Assembly: GCA_020747015.1 (NCBI GenBank)
Contig: JAGTJM010000138.1
Location: forward strand, 1-27,255
Direction of reading: 5' to 3'
From: Pyrenochaeta sp. MPI-SDFR-AT-0127
Lineage: Eukaryota; Ascomycota; Dothideomycetes; Pleosporales; Cucurbitariaceae
DNA: 27,255 nt
Shown: positions 18,189-27,255 of the stretch, piece by piece
How positions within the stretch are numbered: position 1 is the first letter of the stretch
How the letters are laid out: each line of letters opens with the position of its first letter
Program-made: the position numbers and the translations under genes
The notes under the pieces: generated by a model
What the model was told of the DNA's origin: nothing
Seen by the model: only the letters and a program-made list of their open reading frames with translations
Databases searched by the model: none

Positions 18189-20378
18189 ATGGCCGAGACG
18201 AAGATCAAACACGATGCTGTCGAACGAGTAGCAACGACCGAGGAGCTAGACCCGCCTTCTAAGAGTGGAATGCCAGTGATGCGATCTAGAGCCGACGACC
18301 TCAGCATCTGGCAGAGTGTTCGCCGCAACAAGTTTCTCGGACTGGTTGCTATGTCGGCCGCGTTCAGCGCCGCACTTGATGGGTACCGTAAGAATCCCTG
18401 GCGTTCTCCATGTCCAACCATATGAATGGCTAATTGAGAATGCTTAGAGATCAATCTGAATGGCGGCATTGTGGCAAACAAGGGATTTATCCGGCAGATG
18501 GCCTCGCCGGGAACAAAAGTCATCAAAGGAAAATATATCTCAGCGTGGGGTGGAATTCAGTCCGCCGGTCAGTTTGTTGGCCAAGTGGTATGCGTACCCT
18601 GAGCTCATGGTGAATTCACAAGTACCAAAGCTAATCAATTGCAGCTTCTCCAATACGCTACTGAGAGATATGGCCGCAAGATTGCCCTATATATCATCTG
18701 GATCATGTTCGTCGCAGTAAGGAAATATCCTTTCGTTGGCCTCTCCTTGGTTCAACCGCTAACGCTTTGCCTTCGCTTAGAGTGTGCTGGCTGAGTCTTT
18801 TGCTACGCATTGGGATCACTGGCTTGTTGCGAAGCTCCTTTCGGGAATGGGCGTTGGCATGCTGCAGTGTACTCTGCCACTCTATCTGTCTGAGATCTCG
18901 CCCACACAGTTACGAGGCTTTTTTATCAACGCTTACACTTTGTGAGTCAATTGAAGCAATATCCTCCGTGAGGTAAAAGCTGACTAGATGGTAGCTGGTT
19001 TGTCCTCGGCCAGCTCTTTGCCTCTGTCGCACTCAACAGGCTACATCTCATCGATCCGTACAATTTTCGTACCCCTATCTACACTCAAGTAAGCTATCGA
19101 AGATAATTTTCGGGACACTAATATCTAACATCTTTTAGTGGGCTATGATAGGGGTCGCGGGCATCATCTTCGTCTTACTCCCAGAATCACCATGGTGGCT
19201 TGTGAGCAAAGGAAAGCTTGACAAAGCGAAGAAAGTCCTGAATAAATACCATGGTGATCTCGACGATCATGAGGTTCAGGAGCAAATTGTAAGCCCATTT
19301 GACGCAATTCGTCGACGAACAGTTCTAATGCTTGTCAGGATGTCATGAGCGCAACTGTTGCCCACGAACGCCTCCTTGCCGATCAGAACAAAGAACTGGA
19401 TACCTGGGCTGTATTCCGCGGCCGCAACCTGTTACGATTCCTAATCTCTTCATGGCCAAAGGTCGTACAGCAGTTTGTTGGTTTGTCAGTATTCAACACT
19501 TATGCTACCTACTTCTGTGAGTTATGTGTACGGATCGAGGAGATTGTGCTCTGCTGAACCCATACCAGTTCAATACGCTGGCAACAAGAACCCGTTCCTG
19601 GTGACCGTCATCTTATCTAGTGTTCAGCTACTCTCAATGATCATTACTGCTGTAACGACTGATAAGTTTGGCCGGCGACCCTTGACCGTATATCCTTACG
19701 CAGTAACCGTTGCATCTGTCCTCTGTCTCGGCATCATAGGTTGCTTCAACTACAAGACATCAGCGACAAGTTCACTTCTGGTAAGCATAGAGGAATCCCA
19801 CAGAGTGATATCATTTACTTACTCTTTTGTTGTAGGTCTTCTTTGCATGCTTAGCCACATTTTCAACAACTGGCGCTTCAGCTATCGGATACGCCTATGC
19901 CACTGAGATTTCTCAGCAGCGACTTCGTGCTAAGACTGCAGGTTGGGCTCTTGCCTTTTCCAATCTGATCGCCATCATGTTCAGCTTCTGCACGCCTCTC
20001 ATGATCAACGGCAGCCTAACTAAGTGGGGCGTCAAGACAGGGTTTTTGTAAGTTCTCTGCTCAGCTTTTATGTACATTTGATCACAAACGCTAATGATGA
20101 ACTGTAAAGCTTTGCGGGTACTGGCACTGTTGCTGTTATTATCGCATGGTTCATCCTTCCGGAGGTAGCTCGTCGCACACCCGCTGAAATCGACGAAATG
20201 TAAGTGCTAGCCATTCCTTTGCCTGTTTGTCCTGACATGACCTTGTGCTGACGAATGTAATCGTTATAGGTTTGAAAAGAAGGTTAACTTGCGCAAGTTC
20301 AAGAATTACGTCACAGACATACAGATCAATGCTCTAGTCCAGCATGGGGAGGAAGAGCTCAAACCAGCGAATCCATAA
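18189..20378 (+). CDS. MFS sugar transporter (sugar porter family)
   Basis: Eleven exons, all with GT-AG introns of 50-70 nt: 18189-18387, 18448-18587, 18645-18716, 18781-18941, 18995-19088, 19139-19288, 19339-19516, 19569-19780, 19836-20047, 20110-20199, 20270-20378. Every junction keeps the frame; the product is 538 residues. Sugar-porter landmarks are GYQINLNGGIVANKGFI (about 65-81), ERYGRK (120-125) after TM2, LPLYLSEISPTQLRG (about 170-184), PESPWWLVSKGK (237-248) after TM6, DKFGRRP (363-369) and LPEVARRTPAEIDEMF after TM12. The layout fits the 12-TM plasma-membrane H+/sugar symporters of fungi, close in style to maltose/alpha-glucoside permeases. It stands head to head with the GH78 rhamnosidase, so rhamnose or a rhamnoside is a plausible, unproven substrate. 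The ATG at 18189 (ATCATGG) opens the hydrophilic N-terminus. Confidence 0.94.
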
Positions 20379-20803
20379 GCATGCAGCAAGATTTTGTCCC
20401 AAGTTTGACAGAATCTCCATACCAAGTCCATGTATGAAAACTGTGCATGGTAAACAAGTTCGGATATAGGACTAGAACACGTCTTGTACAGTCAGAATAC
20501 TACTCTTCACAACCTTCACAAATACAGTGCATGTGCCCAATCTGAGAATATTGCATCACTCCATTCAACATCATTTGTATGCTCTGACAATTATATTGAC
20601 CAGTGTACCCTCCACAATCACTTGCACTTTTCATAGTCGCTACAAAGACGACCATGATAGTCATTTTGGTCAAATCAAAAGAGTCGTAGCATTGCATTCG
20701 CCGTCCAGGGTCGCAAATACCACACACACAGCATATAAAGTGACACTAACCCCAACATGTAGAAGCAATGCCATGGAATTCTGATATATATTCGCTAATA
20801 AAA
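20379..20803. other. Convergent 3' spacer between transporter and TRM1
   Basis: This stretch holds the 3'UTRs of two convergent genes. Short frames exist but show no coding evidence. No terminator-like or repeat structure stands out. Confidence 0.4.
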
Positions 20804-22891
20804 TCATTTCGCGCGCGACATGGGCCCCCAATTCTCGCGCGGGGCAAGTTGATAGCGCACATATCTGCCTCTATCAAGATCCTTGCCGAGTTTTTCGTCA
20901 AAGTTGACTTTGAAGTTGACACCACTGTACGCTGGAGGATTTTTTACTGCGGGGGCGGGATGCTCAGACTCAGGCACAGACTCAGGCGTGGCCTCCGCAT
21001 TCTCTGCAGTAGTTGGTACATCAGACATGGGATGGTCTGGGGTTTCAGTTGGTGTTGGTTCTGCGCCTGGAGTCATGATATGACCATTTGCGCTTGCTTT
21101 TGCCATGATTGCATGCCCTGCGCTTTCTTTCTTGAGTTTGTTCTTGAGTGGTGCGCGCTGTCTGACCCACTCTAGCATGATGTGCCAGATATCTTTCCAC
21201 GAGGCATCTGTCTTGATGGAGCCAGGCTTGCAGTGGCTCATGGTGACTTTGAAGCCAGCATGTCGCAACGCGCCTCTTAGCGCCGCTAGAGGAGGCGCCG
21301 AGCAATGCACTATTTTGGCGACTGAACTGGGAATGAAAAAGAAAGGGTGGTGGTCTATGTCTGCTGGATCTGCTTTTGGGATCAAGGGGTCCAGCACTTG
21401 AGTCTTTTGCGCTCCCTGCGACTTCTCGAGCTTGACGCCAAATGTGATTTCCTCCAGAGCAGTGTGCAGCATGCCCTCTATCCGATCCATGGTTGGATAC
21501 GTCTCGCGATCGACTTCATTAAGCTGAGCAAGGACTCTTTCAATGAATCCCACATTATGCAGTGGACCACCGTACATTGGACCAGAAAGATGTGTCTTAA
21601 AGCCGCAGTGCTGGCAATGTTGATCTGCGGATGGGCCTTGAGCAAAGCCGTGCTTGTAGAACGGGTCTCCGTTTTTATTCCTCGTAACCTTGTTACGTGC
21701 AAGGAACTGTGTCGTCCATGCGCCACAGCCGCTTTCGCAGTGATATACGACCATGGTCTTTCCGGCAAGGAGTTTGACGTCGGTCGGTGCTTTGCGGACG
21801 CGCACAAAGACACGGATATAATAGTCGATGGACAAGGAGAGGAGCGGTTCGATGGCCATGCCGTACCTACCAGCTGAAGAAGCAATGGCGTGCAATATCA
21901 ATCGCAGGCCTCCTTCGTGGCATGGCTCTCCTTTCAGTGGTAGGCCGCCATATTGGGAGTAGGTCTTCTCCAAATAGCCATGCGATGCAAAGATGGCTGA
22001 ATCCGTGCAGGTCACGCACAGCAAGCCGTCGTCGTTGATCGCCTGTATGGCTGAGTCAATGAAAGGAGCTGCCGTGCCATATGGATCAAGGTCGATTACG
22101 TCGAACCCTTTCTTGTCACAGAAGCTGTACATATAGGCTATAGCGTTTCCAGTATTGGCTGTTATTCTGTCCTCGAGCTTGTTGTGTTTCACGTTGAGTC
22201 CAATGGACTTGACAGCCTGTTGCGACATATCATTTGCTGTGATTGATGTCGCAAAGGGTATTTCTTTTGCGTATCGAAGCGCTCTAAGACCAGTTGCCGA
22301 AAGAGCATCCAGGATACTAAAGGTCGGTCTCCACGGCGCTGACTCTCCATTTGTATTGGTTGGGGCGTCTTGCTCTGTGCCATGTCCTTCCTCGTCTCCG
22401 GTTTGGCCATTCTCAGCGACCTTCTGCTTCTTTGAGGGAGCTGCACCCTCACCAGCCCCATCTTCTACGAGCTTCCTTTTGTTCGAAGGCGCATCGTCTG
22501 CTGCCGATGTCTCATTCGCATTGGATGTTTCTTCAGATACGCGCTTCTCCTGTGTCCTAAGCTTCTTCCTTTCGCCTTTCTTCTTGTGCTGCTCATGCCT
22601 CTGCAGCTTCCGATGTATCGTGTCCTGCCCAAAGGTCTTGATTGCCAATACACTCAGGTCGCGATTGAACTGTTGTATGGGATTGTAAAAGACTTGCTGT
22701 TTCTGTGTATCCTCTTTCGATAGCTTGGGGTCGGTCGAGGTAGGCACGCCGTGAGGCACGAGGATATGCGCCAATCCTTCCTGGATGGTTGTGTACTCCT
22801 TTCCATTGTGGCTAATACTCTGCCCAGCTTTCGGCGTAGCATCGATAGTGTGAGACTGCGCATCAGTCATCGGATCATCTGCGGTAGACAT
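20804..22891 (-). CDS. TRM1: tRNA (guanine26-N2)-dimethyltransferase
   Basis: A frame of 695 codons from the ATG at 22891 (GCAATGT) to TGA at 20804. It uses S-adenosylmethionine to make N2,N2-dimethylguanosine at position 26 of tRNAs. Visible landmarks: QEGLAHILVP; VFYNPIQQFNRDLSV (67-81), the TRM1 N-terminal signature; SAM motif I ILDALSATGLRALRYAKEI (193-211); catalytic DLDPYGTAAPF (267-277); the TRM1 C-terminal domain with Cys pairs CESGCG and CQHCG that probably bind zinc. An insert at about 95-185 is charged and holds a bipartite nuclear signal (NKRK...KKQK), consistent with nuclear action. The frame stays open upstream to 23035 and would add a basic, Ser/Arg-rich, presequence-like segment (PRAFHTSLA just before the ATG), so a longer mitochondrial form is likely. 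The tail is Pro/Glu-rich. It is divergent from the gene at 23481. Confidence 0.96.
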   Translation of the reverse strand: MSTADDPMTDAQSHTIDATPKAGQSISHNGKEYTTIQEGLAHILVPHGVPTSTDPKLSKEDTQKQQVFYNPIQQFNRDLSVLAIKTFGQDTIHRKLQRHEQHKKKGERKKLRTQEKRVSEETSNANETSAADDAPSNKRKLVEDGAGEGAAPSKKQKVAENGQTGDEEGHGTEQDAPTNTNGESAPWRPTFSILDALSATGLRALRYAKEIPFATSITANDMSQQAVKSIGLNVKHNKLEDRITANTGNAIAYMYSFCDKKGFDVIDLDPYGTAAPFIDSAIQAINDDGLLCVTCTDSAIFASHGYLEKTYSQYGGLPLKGEPCHEGGLRLILHAIASSAGRYGMAIEPLLSLSIDYYIRVFVRVRKAPTDVKLLAGKTMVVYHCESGCGAWTTQFLARNKVTRNKNGDPFYKHGFAQGPSADQHCQHCGFKTHLSGPMYGGPLHNVGFIERVLAQLNEVDRETYPTMDRIEGMLHTALEEITFGVKLEKSQGAQKTQVLDPLIPKADPADIDHHPFFFIPSSVAKIVHCSAPPLAALRGALRHAGFKVTMSHCKPGSIKTDASWKDIWHIMLEWVRQRAPLKNKLKKESAGHAIMAKASANGHIMTPGAEPTPTETPDHPMSDVPTTAENAEATPESVPESEHPAPAVKNPPAYSGVNFKVNFDEKLGKDLDRGRYVRYQLAPRENWGPMSRAK

Positions 22892-23480
22892 TGCGAGCGA
22901 GGTATGGAATGCGCGTGGGGAGGAGCTACCGGTAGCCCATAGTTTGCGGGGAGGAATTCGGCAGGCTCGCAGCACACATAGATGGCGAAGAAGGGGTAGT
23001 AGGGCGGCCAGTGTTGATATCAAAGACTTGTCCAGCTACCCAAAAATGTTGCGTAAGATCAAGAACCCAGTCATGAGCAAGAGATGACTCGAATGTCGAC
23101 GTTATCGCCAACCAGGGTCGAGCTCCCAAAATTTTTAGCTCGCGATTTAAGCTTAAATTTAGCGCCTGAGAGTGGCAGGAGCGTTCCCCGCTACCACCTC
23201 TGGGAACGACATTTTTAGATCTATAGCCGTTGCACTAAGACCGGCAACAGACGAGATGTCGCAAGCAAAGCCGTTTGTAGACCTAGTCTGGCCAGTCAGC
23301 GTCGCAAGACATGATGCTCTTCCCCGCCGACTCGTGTCGAGATGTCTTGGAACACCAATAGGTAAAGTGGTTGCCTGAAGATGGCGCTGAGACGCGTGTG
23401 CCGTCTCACCACGCCCCTTGGACGCCGCAAATGAACATAAGCCCAAGTATCAGGCTTTCCTTTCTTGTCTCTCGTCTTCA
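22892..23480. promoter_or_regulatory. Divergent promoter of TRM1 and the PPxY membrane protein; may include a TRM1 5' exon
   Basis: This stretch separates two divergent genes. 23138-23160 is AT-rich and includes the perfect 14-bp palindrome ATTTAAGCTTAAAT (23145-23158). On the minus strand an ATG at 23074 lies in the TRM1 frame but meets a TAG at 23038; a possible 114-nt intron (23039-22926, GTAGCT to GGTAG) would remove that stop and join a presequence to TRM1. Confidence 0.45.
23145..23158. repeat. 14-bp perfect palindrome ATTTAAGCTTAAAT
   Basis: The sequence equals its own reverse complement across all 14 bases and lies in the AT-rich middle of the TRM1 divergent promoter. It could be a dimeric protein-binding site or a chance AT-rich palindrome. 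Confidence 0.5.
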
Positions 23481-24776
23481 ATGAGCACTGCATCTGTCAT
23501 TCAGTCGACCGCTGCAATTGCCGCTTCTAGATCCAACATGGGCAAGCCAACTCAAACCAGCACGGCTGAGGGGTATCGCGATGACCCCGACGCAGTGTCA
23601 CTTCACACTACACCGGACGACTACACATACTATGACGCGCCTGAGATCTCGGCACAACCCCCTTCGTATGCGGATAGTGAGGCAGGTAGCTCTGGAGCTG
23701 CTGCAGTAGTACCTATCCGCCATGTGACGCCACCGACTACACGAACAGACCACAATAACCCCGGCTTCAGGAATGGCAAGCCCATAGTATGCGAGACAAC
23801 TACTCTCATGGACGTCCGCTACGACACGGACCCCGTGCTGCTCGAGGACGCGATCCGATCCTGCGCCCAGGCCGCGCCCGTGCCATTAGTATACATCATG
23901 GGCACGCACAAAGAGACGATCAAGCGTGGTGACAAGAAAGAGACACGGGACGTGACTGATTTCCGAATCGTGATAAACATGCAGAGGTATCTGCGAAGAA
24001 ACTTCAACGACCAGGATACCTCGTCGATGGACCTGGTGACGGTGGAGAACGGAGAGAAGACGCATCGAGGCACCATTATGAAGGTGCGGGCACCAGGTGC
24101 AAAGCAGGACATCGAACTTGGCACACCCAAAGCTACACTCACAGAGTGGTGCCACCGCTACTGTGCTTCAGCCCGTATGCTCCGAATCTTCCGGCTACGT
24201 CGTGAGGTGACAGGGTTCGACGAGACGCAGTTGAAAAACCGGCTGGAAGGTGTGATACGAGCGACAAACTACCGGGGCCACATGACCATCACGTTCCCCA
24301 TTGAAGACAAGAATGTGGACATTTACACATCTAGTCTGATCAACAAGTGGCGGCTTAAGAACTGGCTGTGCTGGATCTTCTACCTGACCTTTCTCTGGAT
24401 CTTCTCGTGGCCATTCCTTTTCTTCGCGACAAAGCGGTACGCCGTTGTGCGCGCAGAATGGCCCTTCTCCATCACCGATGCGCACGGCCGCAAGACGTAC
24501 ACTACCGTCAGTGAGGAACAATGGTTTGAAAAGTGGTATGTTGCTGTACGCCGATTGGCGCTGGACCGCTACCAGGGCGAGGCGAGCGAGGAGATGATGA
24601 ATGGTGTTATTTCAAGACTAGAGGACCCGCCTATGCCTGGCACTGTCTTGACTGGACATGCTGGTGTCGATAGTGCTGTGGGCATTATCACTCAGGGCTT
24701 TCAGGTTGCTCGAGCTATTCAGAGCGGTGGCAATCTAGGTCGTGGGTTTCAGGGTGGTTGGGGCTACGACTGTTGA
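23481..24776 (+). CDS. Uncharacterised fungal protein with PPxY motif and a membrane segment
   Basis: A single exon of 431 codons from the ATG at 23481; a second in-frame ATG at 23538 (CAACATGG) has a better context and would remove 19 residues. The frame is open upstream only to a TTG. The N-terminal 100 residues are Ser/Thr/Asp-rich and probably disordered, with PPSY at 60-63, a PPxY motif of the kind bound by WW domains of Nedd4/Rsp5 ubiquitin ligases. A folded region of about 105-290 follows (NGKPIVCETTTLMDV, VPLVYIMGTHKETIKRG, FRIVINMQRYLR). Then comes one long hydrophobic stretch at about 295-318 (NWLCWIFYLTFLWIFSWPFL), a single helix or tight hairpin, then EQWFEKWYVAVRRLAL. The last 35 residues are Gly-rich. 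I do not recognise a named family; similar proteins are widespread in ascomycetes as hypothetical proteins, as far as I recall. Codon usage is GC-rich at third positions, like its conserved neighbours. Confidence 0.85.
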   Translation: MSTASVIQSTAAIAASRSNMGKPTQTSTAEGYRDDPDAVSLHTTPDDYTYYDAPEISAQPPSYADSEAGSSGAAAVVPIRHVTPPTTRTDHNNPGFRNGKPIVCETTTLMDVRYDTDPVLLEDAIRSCAQAAPVPLVYIMGTHKETIKRGDKKETRDVTDFRIVINMQRYLRRNFNDQDTSSMDLVTVENGEKTHRGTIMKVRAPGAKQDIELGTPKATLTEWCHRYCASARMLRIFRLRREVTGFDETQLKNRLEGVIRATNYRGHMTITFPIEDKNVDIYTSSLINKWRLKNWLCWIFYLTFLWIFSWPFLFFATKRYAVVRAEWPFSITDAHGRKTYTTVSEEQWFEKWYVAVRRLALDRYQGEASEEMMNGVISRLEDPPMPGTVLTGHAGVDSAVGIITQGFQVARAIQSGGNLGRGFQGGWGYDC

Positions 24777-25023
24777 AAGACCCGGCTGGTCCCAAACTAT
24801 TGCTTATTTCATTTCTGTGCCATTTTCCCCCACTGTCACCAATGATGCTAATGTATTTTTCCTTTTACATGTTTTGGTTTTCTTCTGCGGCAATGGAGAT
24901 CGGAGAGAATTGGCCTACAGGCATCAGGAGCTAACAAGTATTGCTACAATGGTCCTCGCAGAGGTTTGCTGCAGTTTACACATTTGAAAATTATCATCTT
25001 GATCTTTCCGTATACCAACATCC

Positions 25024-26106
25024 TCACCTCCACTCCCACACCTCTTCCACTGCCCATTCATAGTCATGATACCTCACACTCCCACCCACAGCCAGAATCT
25101 CAGGCCTGAACGTCACCGAGCATGGCAGCAACAGATCCCCAATCCTAGCTGTGCGCTTCCACTTGCTCGACTCTTTTGTATCTTCATTTCCTTGAACATC
25201 AAATTCCCACCGCTCGACAGTGCTGTGCTTATCCTTCATAATGATTCCCTGGCAGTACTGACCAAGGCGGATAATTACACCTCTGACACCCGCAGTGTCT
25301 GCATGCAGACGGAGGACTATGCAGATCTTAGTGCCAGCGGGGGTTGTCGAGCGTATGTCTCCGTCGCGCCACATTTCTTCGTGTGTTTTGTGGGCATTCA
25401 GATGCGGGTGGAAGGCATGGCCGTGTTCCAGTGTCAGGTTGGAGGCGATTGGGTACATGTCGCCTTCGTCTACGGGAATATCGGGAGTACTGACAGAGTG
25501 GCGGCTGTCGAGCCAGTGTGTCCAGGTCGAATGTGTTACGCCTTCCCACTTCTCTCCTTCTTTCTTCTCGTGATTTGATGTAACGGGGTGTGACTCGCTG
25601 CTGCCAGCAAATGCCCACTCCAGGCGCTCTCTCTCGCCCTTATTTGGTAGTATCGTTGCAGCACCGGCGTGGACCGGTTTGAAGAACCTAATATCCACAA
25701 ACGTGCGATTGGGGCTCGTTAGGACAAGCGTGTTCGTCGGTTCGAACTGGTGAGTCGGCAGATTCAATGGGTTGTTCTCTGGTAGACCTGTGGAGTAAGG
25801 AACGGGCGTGCCAGGTGGTAAGGGGTAGGGCAGAAAATAAATGTACTCGCGAAAGGAGATGTTGGCTGTGGCGAGGTTGTGAGTTGGAACAGACTCATCT
25901 GTAGTATTGATCAGAGGCGTGCTGGCGGGATTGGTCGTTGCAATACCGTCAATGGTAGACATACTGGAAACTGATTCTGGTGGGGTGTATATAATCTGGT
26001 CCTTGTCGCTCCCGCTGGAGCTGGCTTGATCGCTATTATCAGGACGTTCGCCCGTAAACCCAGTGGTGTCTGCCAGCACAGCAGATTCCTTCTCTTTAGA
26101 AGCCAT
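25024..26106 (-). CDS. HRI1 family protein
   Basis: A single exon of 360 codons from the ATG at 26106 (CAGATGGC) to TGA at 25024. The first 75 residues are Ser/Thr/Asp-rich and low complexity. The rest reads as the two beta-barrel-like halves of HRI1 proteins: RTFVDIRFFKP, RLEWAFAGSSES, THWLDSRHS, then YPIASNLTLEHGHA, EEMWRDGD, KICIVLRLH, GVIIRLGQYCQGII, VERWEFDVQG, LLLPCSVTF and WAVEEVWEWR at the end. Yeast Hri1 is a cytosolic protein of about 244 residues that interacts with the kinase Hrr25 and with Sec72; its biochemical role is not known. The extra length here is mostly the N-terminal tail and loops. Assignment is by motif recall and is good but not certain. It is convergent with the gene at 23481 across 247 bp. 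Confidence 0.75.
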   Translation of the reverse strand: MASKEKESAVLADTTGFTGERPDNSDQASSSGSDKDQIIYTPPESVSSMSTIDGIATTNPASTPLINTTDESVPTHNLATANISFREYIYFLPYPLPPGTPVPYSTGLPENNPLNLPTHQFEPTNTLVLTSPNRTFVDIRFFKPVHAGAATILPNKGERERLEWAFAGSSESHPVTSNHEKKEGEKWEGVTHSTWTHWLDSRHSVSTPDIPVDEGDMYPIASNLTLEHGHAFHPHLNAHKTHEEMWRDGDIRSTTPAGTKICIVLRLHADTAGVRGVIIRLGQYCQGIIMKDKHSTVERWEFDVQGNEDTKESSKWKRTARIGDLLLPCSVTFRPEILAVGGSVRYHDYEWAVEEVWEWR

Positions 26107-26908
26107 CTGGGATTGACCCTAGTCTGTTTGCCTGAAATCGAACAAATGGGGAGCACGAGTCAACGACCGGCTTCTCAAACACGCGTGGAAGTTACGGCAG
26201 ACTACTTGTGACCGTAGACAAAAAGCGGGTGAAATCTAAGAAATGAGACCTAGGAGGTGAATGAGCTATTTAATAGAAAACAGGAGAAGTGTGAAGCAAG
26301 TAGACGTGATGAGCAGAGACGGTGTTGCAGGCGAGCACCTTTCAAGATGATTGAAGGCAAAACAATTGCACATTGAGACCTACCGTGGCAATCTAGTTCT
26401 GTGATGACCTGACGAGGATCTCGATAACACTCCAACTCGACGAATGGCAACTCTACTGGGCGATGAAATGTTTGATTGGTGTTCTAAATGCGTGTAGCAG
26501 GAACGAACAAGGTGGGGCATACTGATAGCTTCATAGACCCCGCCAATCCGCAATACTACTATAATCTTCGTGGAAATCATCGGTAAATCTACTTTTTTTT
26601 CACAGAATCGAATGCTCGTATGATATTAACACCCTTTCGAGCTTGAATAGCATTTGTAGAACACTCAATTCACCAGAGCCACATTCTGTCCTACACTTTG
26701 ATAGGGCTTTCAACATGACTAGAAGAAGCATTGACGTGGGCACAGGCTTGCATTTGCAAAACTAGGTATCATTCACAAGCTGTCATATTGACAGACCTAA
26801 CCATTGACGCCGCCCATGCTGGGAATACCCTTCGCCATATCGTGACCTTGACTTTTGAACCCATCATAAGGCATAGAATGAAATCGAGCTACCACGTTGG
26901 CGGGGAGC
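26107..26908. other. Intergenic, HRI1 5' region and eL13 3' flank
   Basis: About 0.8 kb without a supported gene. A short poly-T run lies near 26593. It should contain the HRI1 promoter and 5'UTR and the 3'UTR of the ribosomal protein gene. No tRNA, snoRNA box pair or repeat was recognised. Confidence 0.4.
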
Positions 26909-27255
26909 TTATTTCTTCTTGGCCTCGGCCTCATCGGCCTTCGCCTTCGCGCGCTTCTCGCGGACACCGACAAGACGGGCCTCGGAGCGAGCGTCACGGA
27001 GCTTCCTGTATGCGTTCTCCTCGCCCTTGTAGTCGCTAATGGGGCCCTCCTCGAACTCGCGGACGTTCTTGATGGGTAGGGCAGCGGCGGTGTTGGAGAT
27101 GATCTTCTCACCACCCTTGGCGGTCTTGATGTCCTCGGCAGAAGCGTCACCGTTCTTCGACTTGCCGTTGCGGCGAGGGAAGAGGATGAGGCGCTTCCTG
27201 TACTCCTGGAGGCGCTCCACGTTGGCCTTGAGGCCCTCCTCGGAGAGGTTCTGGC
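26909..27255 (-). CDS. RPL13: 60S ribosomal protein eL13 (5' part outside window)
   Basis: The frame is open from the window edge to TAA at 26909, giving the C-terminal 114 residues of a protein usually about 200 long. It begins NLSEEGLKANVERLQEYRKR and continues LILFPRRNGK, matching the eL13 core; AYRKLRDARSEARLVGVREKRAKAKADE is the typical Arg/Lys-rich C-terminal helix, ending in EAKKK. eL13 is a structural protein of the cytosolic large subunit. Third codon positions are almost all G or C, the bias of highly expressed fungal genes and stronger than anywhere else in the window. The N-terminal half and probably introns lie beyond 27255. Confidence 0.94.
   Translation of the reverse strand, partial: QNLSEEGLKANVERLQEYRKRLILFPRRNGKSKNGDASAEDIKTAKGGEKIISNTAAALPIKNVREFEEGPISDYKGEENAYRKLRDARSEARLVGVREKRAKAKADEAEAKKK

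Noticed and set aside
18388..20269. Fragmented frames in the transporter, as in a pseudogene
   Set aside because: Ten consistent GT-AG introns restore one continuous sugar-porter protein with all signature motifs.
21347..21877. 176-codon plus-strand frame
   Set aside because: Antisense to the conserved TRM1 C-terminal domain; no recognisable protein.
22155..22688. 177-codon plus-strand frame, Ser/Cys-rich
   Set aside because: Antisense to the charged insert of TRM1, a composition that opens the opposite strand by chance.
25066..25578. 170-codon plus-strand frame
   Set aside because: Antisense to the HRI1-like gene, with no start or splice support.

Overview
The window reads as nuclear DNA of a filamentous ascomycete (Pezizomycotina). 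The evidence is the gene content (two HET-domain genes, a NACHT-type STAND NTPase, a T5orf172 protein, a GH78 rhamnosidase), the many short GT-AG introns (50-87 nt, often with CTGAC/CTAAC-like branch sites) and the purine-at-minus-3 start contexts. A Dothideomycete is a reasonable guess from protein style, but no sequence here proves the class.

Layout. 1-1735 (-): 3'-truncated multidomain protein, P-loop kinase + HAD phosphatase + uracil phosphoribosyltransferase, open without a stop to the window edge. 2031-2474 (-): small uncharacterised fungal protein. 3368-6133 (-): T5orf172 (GIY-YIG-like) protein with a long disordered tail. 6134-7273: gene-free and partly AT-rich. 7274-9541 (+): canonical HET gene with one intron. 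10030-11858 (+): second, divergent HET-like gene with one intron. 11939-14284 (-): NACHT/STAND NTPase, convergent with the second HET gene at 80 bp. 14701-17194 (-): GH78 alpha-L-rhamnosidase with an 8-codon first exon and no signal peptide. 18189-20378 (+): sugar-porter MFS transporter in 11 exons, divergent from the rhamnosidase. 20804-22891 (-): TRM1 tRNA guanine-26 dimethyltransferase. 23481-24776 (+): uncharacterised membrane-hairpin protein with a PPxY motif. 25024-26106 (-): HRI1-family protein. 26909-27255 (-): C-terminal half of ribosomal protein eL13.

The window divides into an accessory left part and a conserved right part. From about 2 to 18 kb the genes are self/non-self recognition type and catabolic, with long intergenic gaps; from about 20.8 kb onward they are conserved core genes. 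The two most coherent units are (i) HET, HET and NLR-like NTPase between 7.3 and 14.3 kb, a candidate allorecognition or cell-death module, and (ii) the divergent rhamnosidase/transporter pair, whose shared 1-kb promoter holds a short repeat with a 22-bp period. I see no transposon, rRNA, tRNA or CRISPR.

Exon structures were assembled by hand from frame continuity and splice signals. Starts were set at in-frame ATG codons, because several of the longest open frames begin at GTG or TTG.
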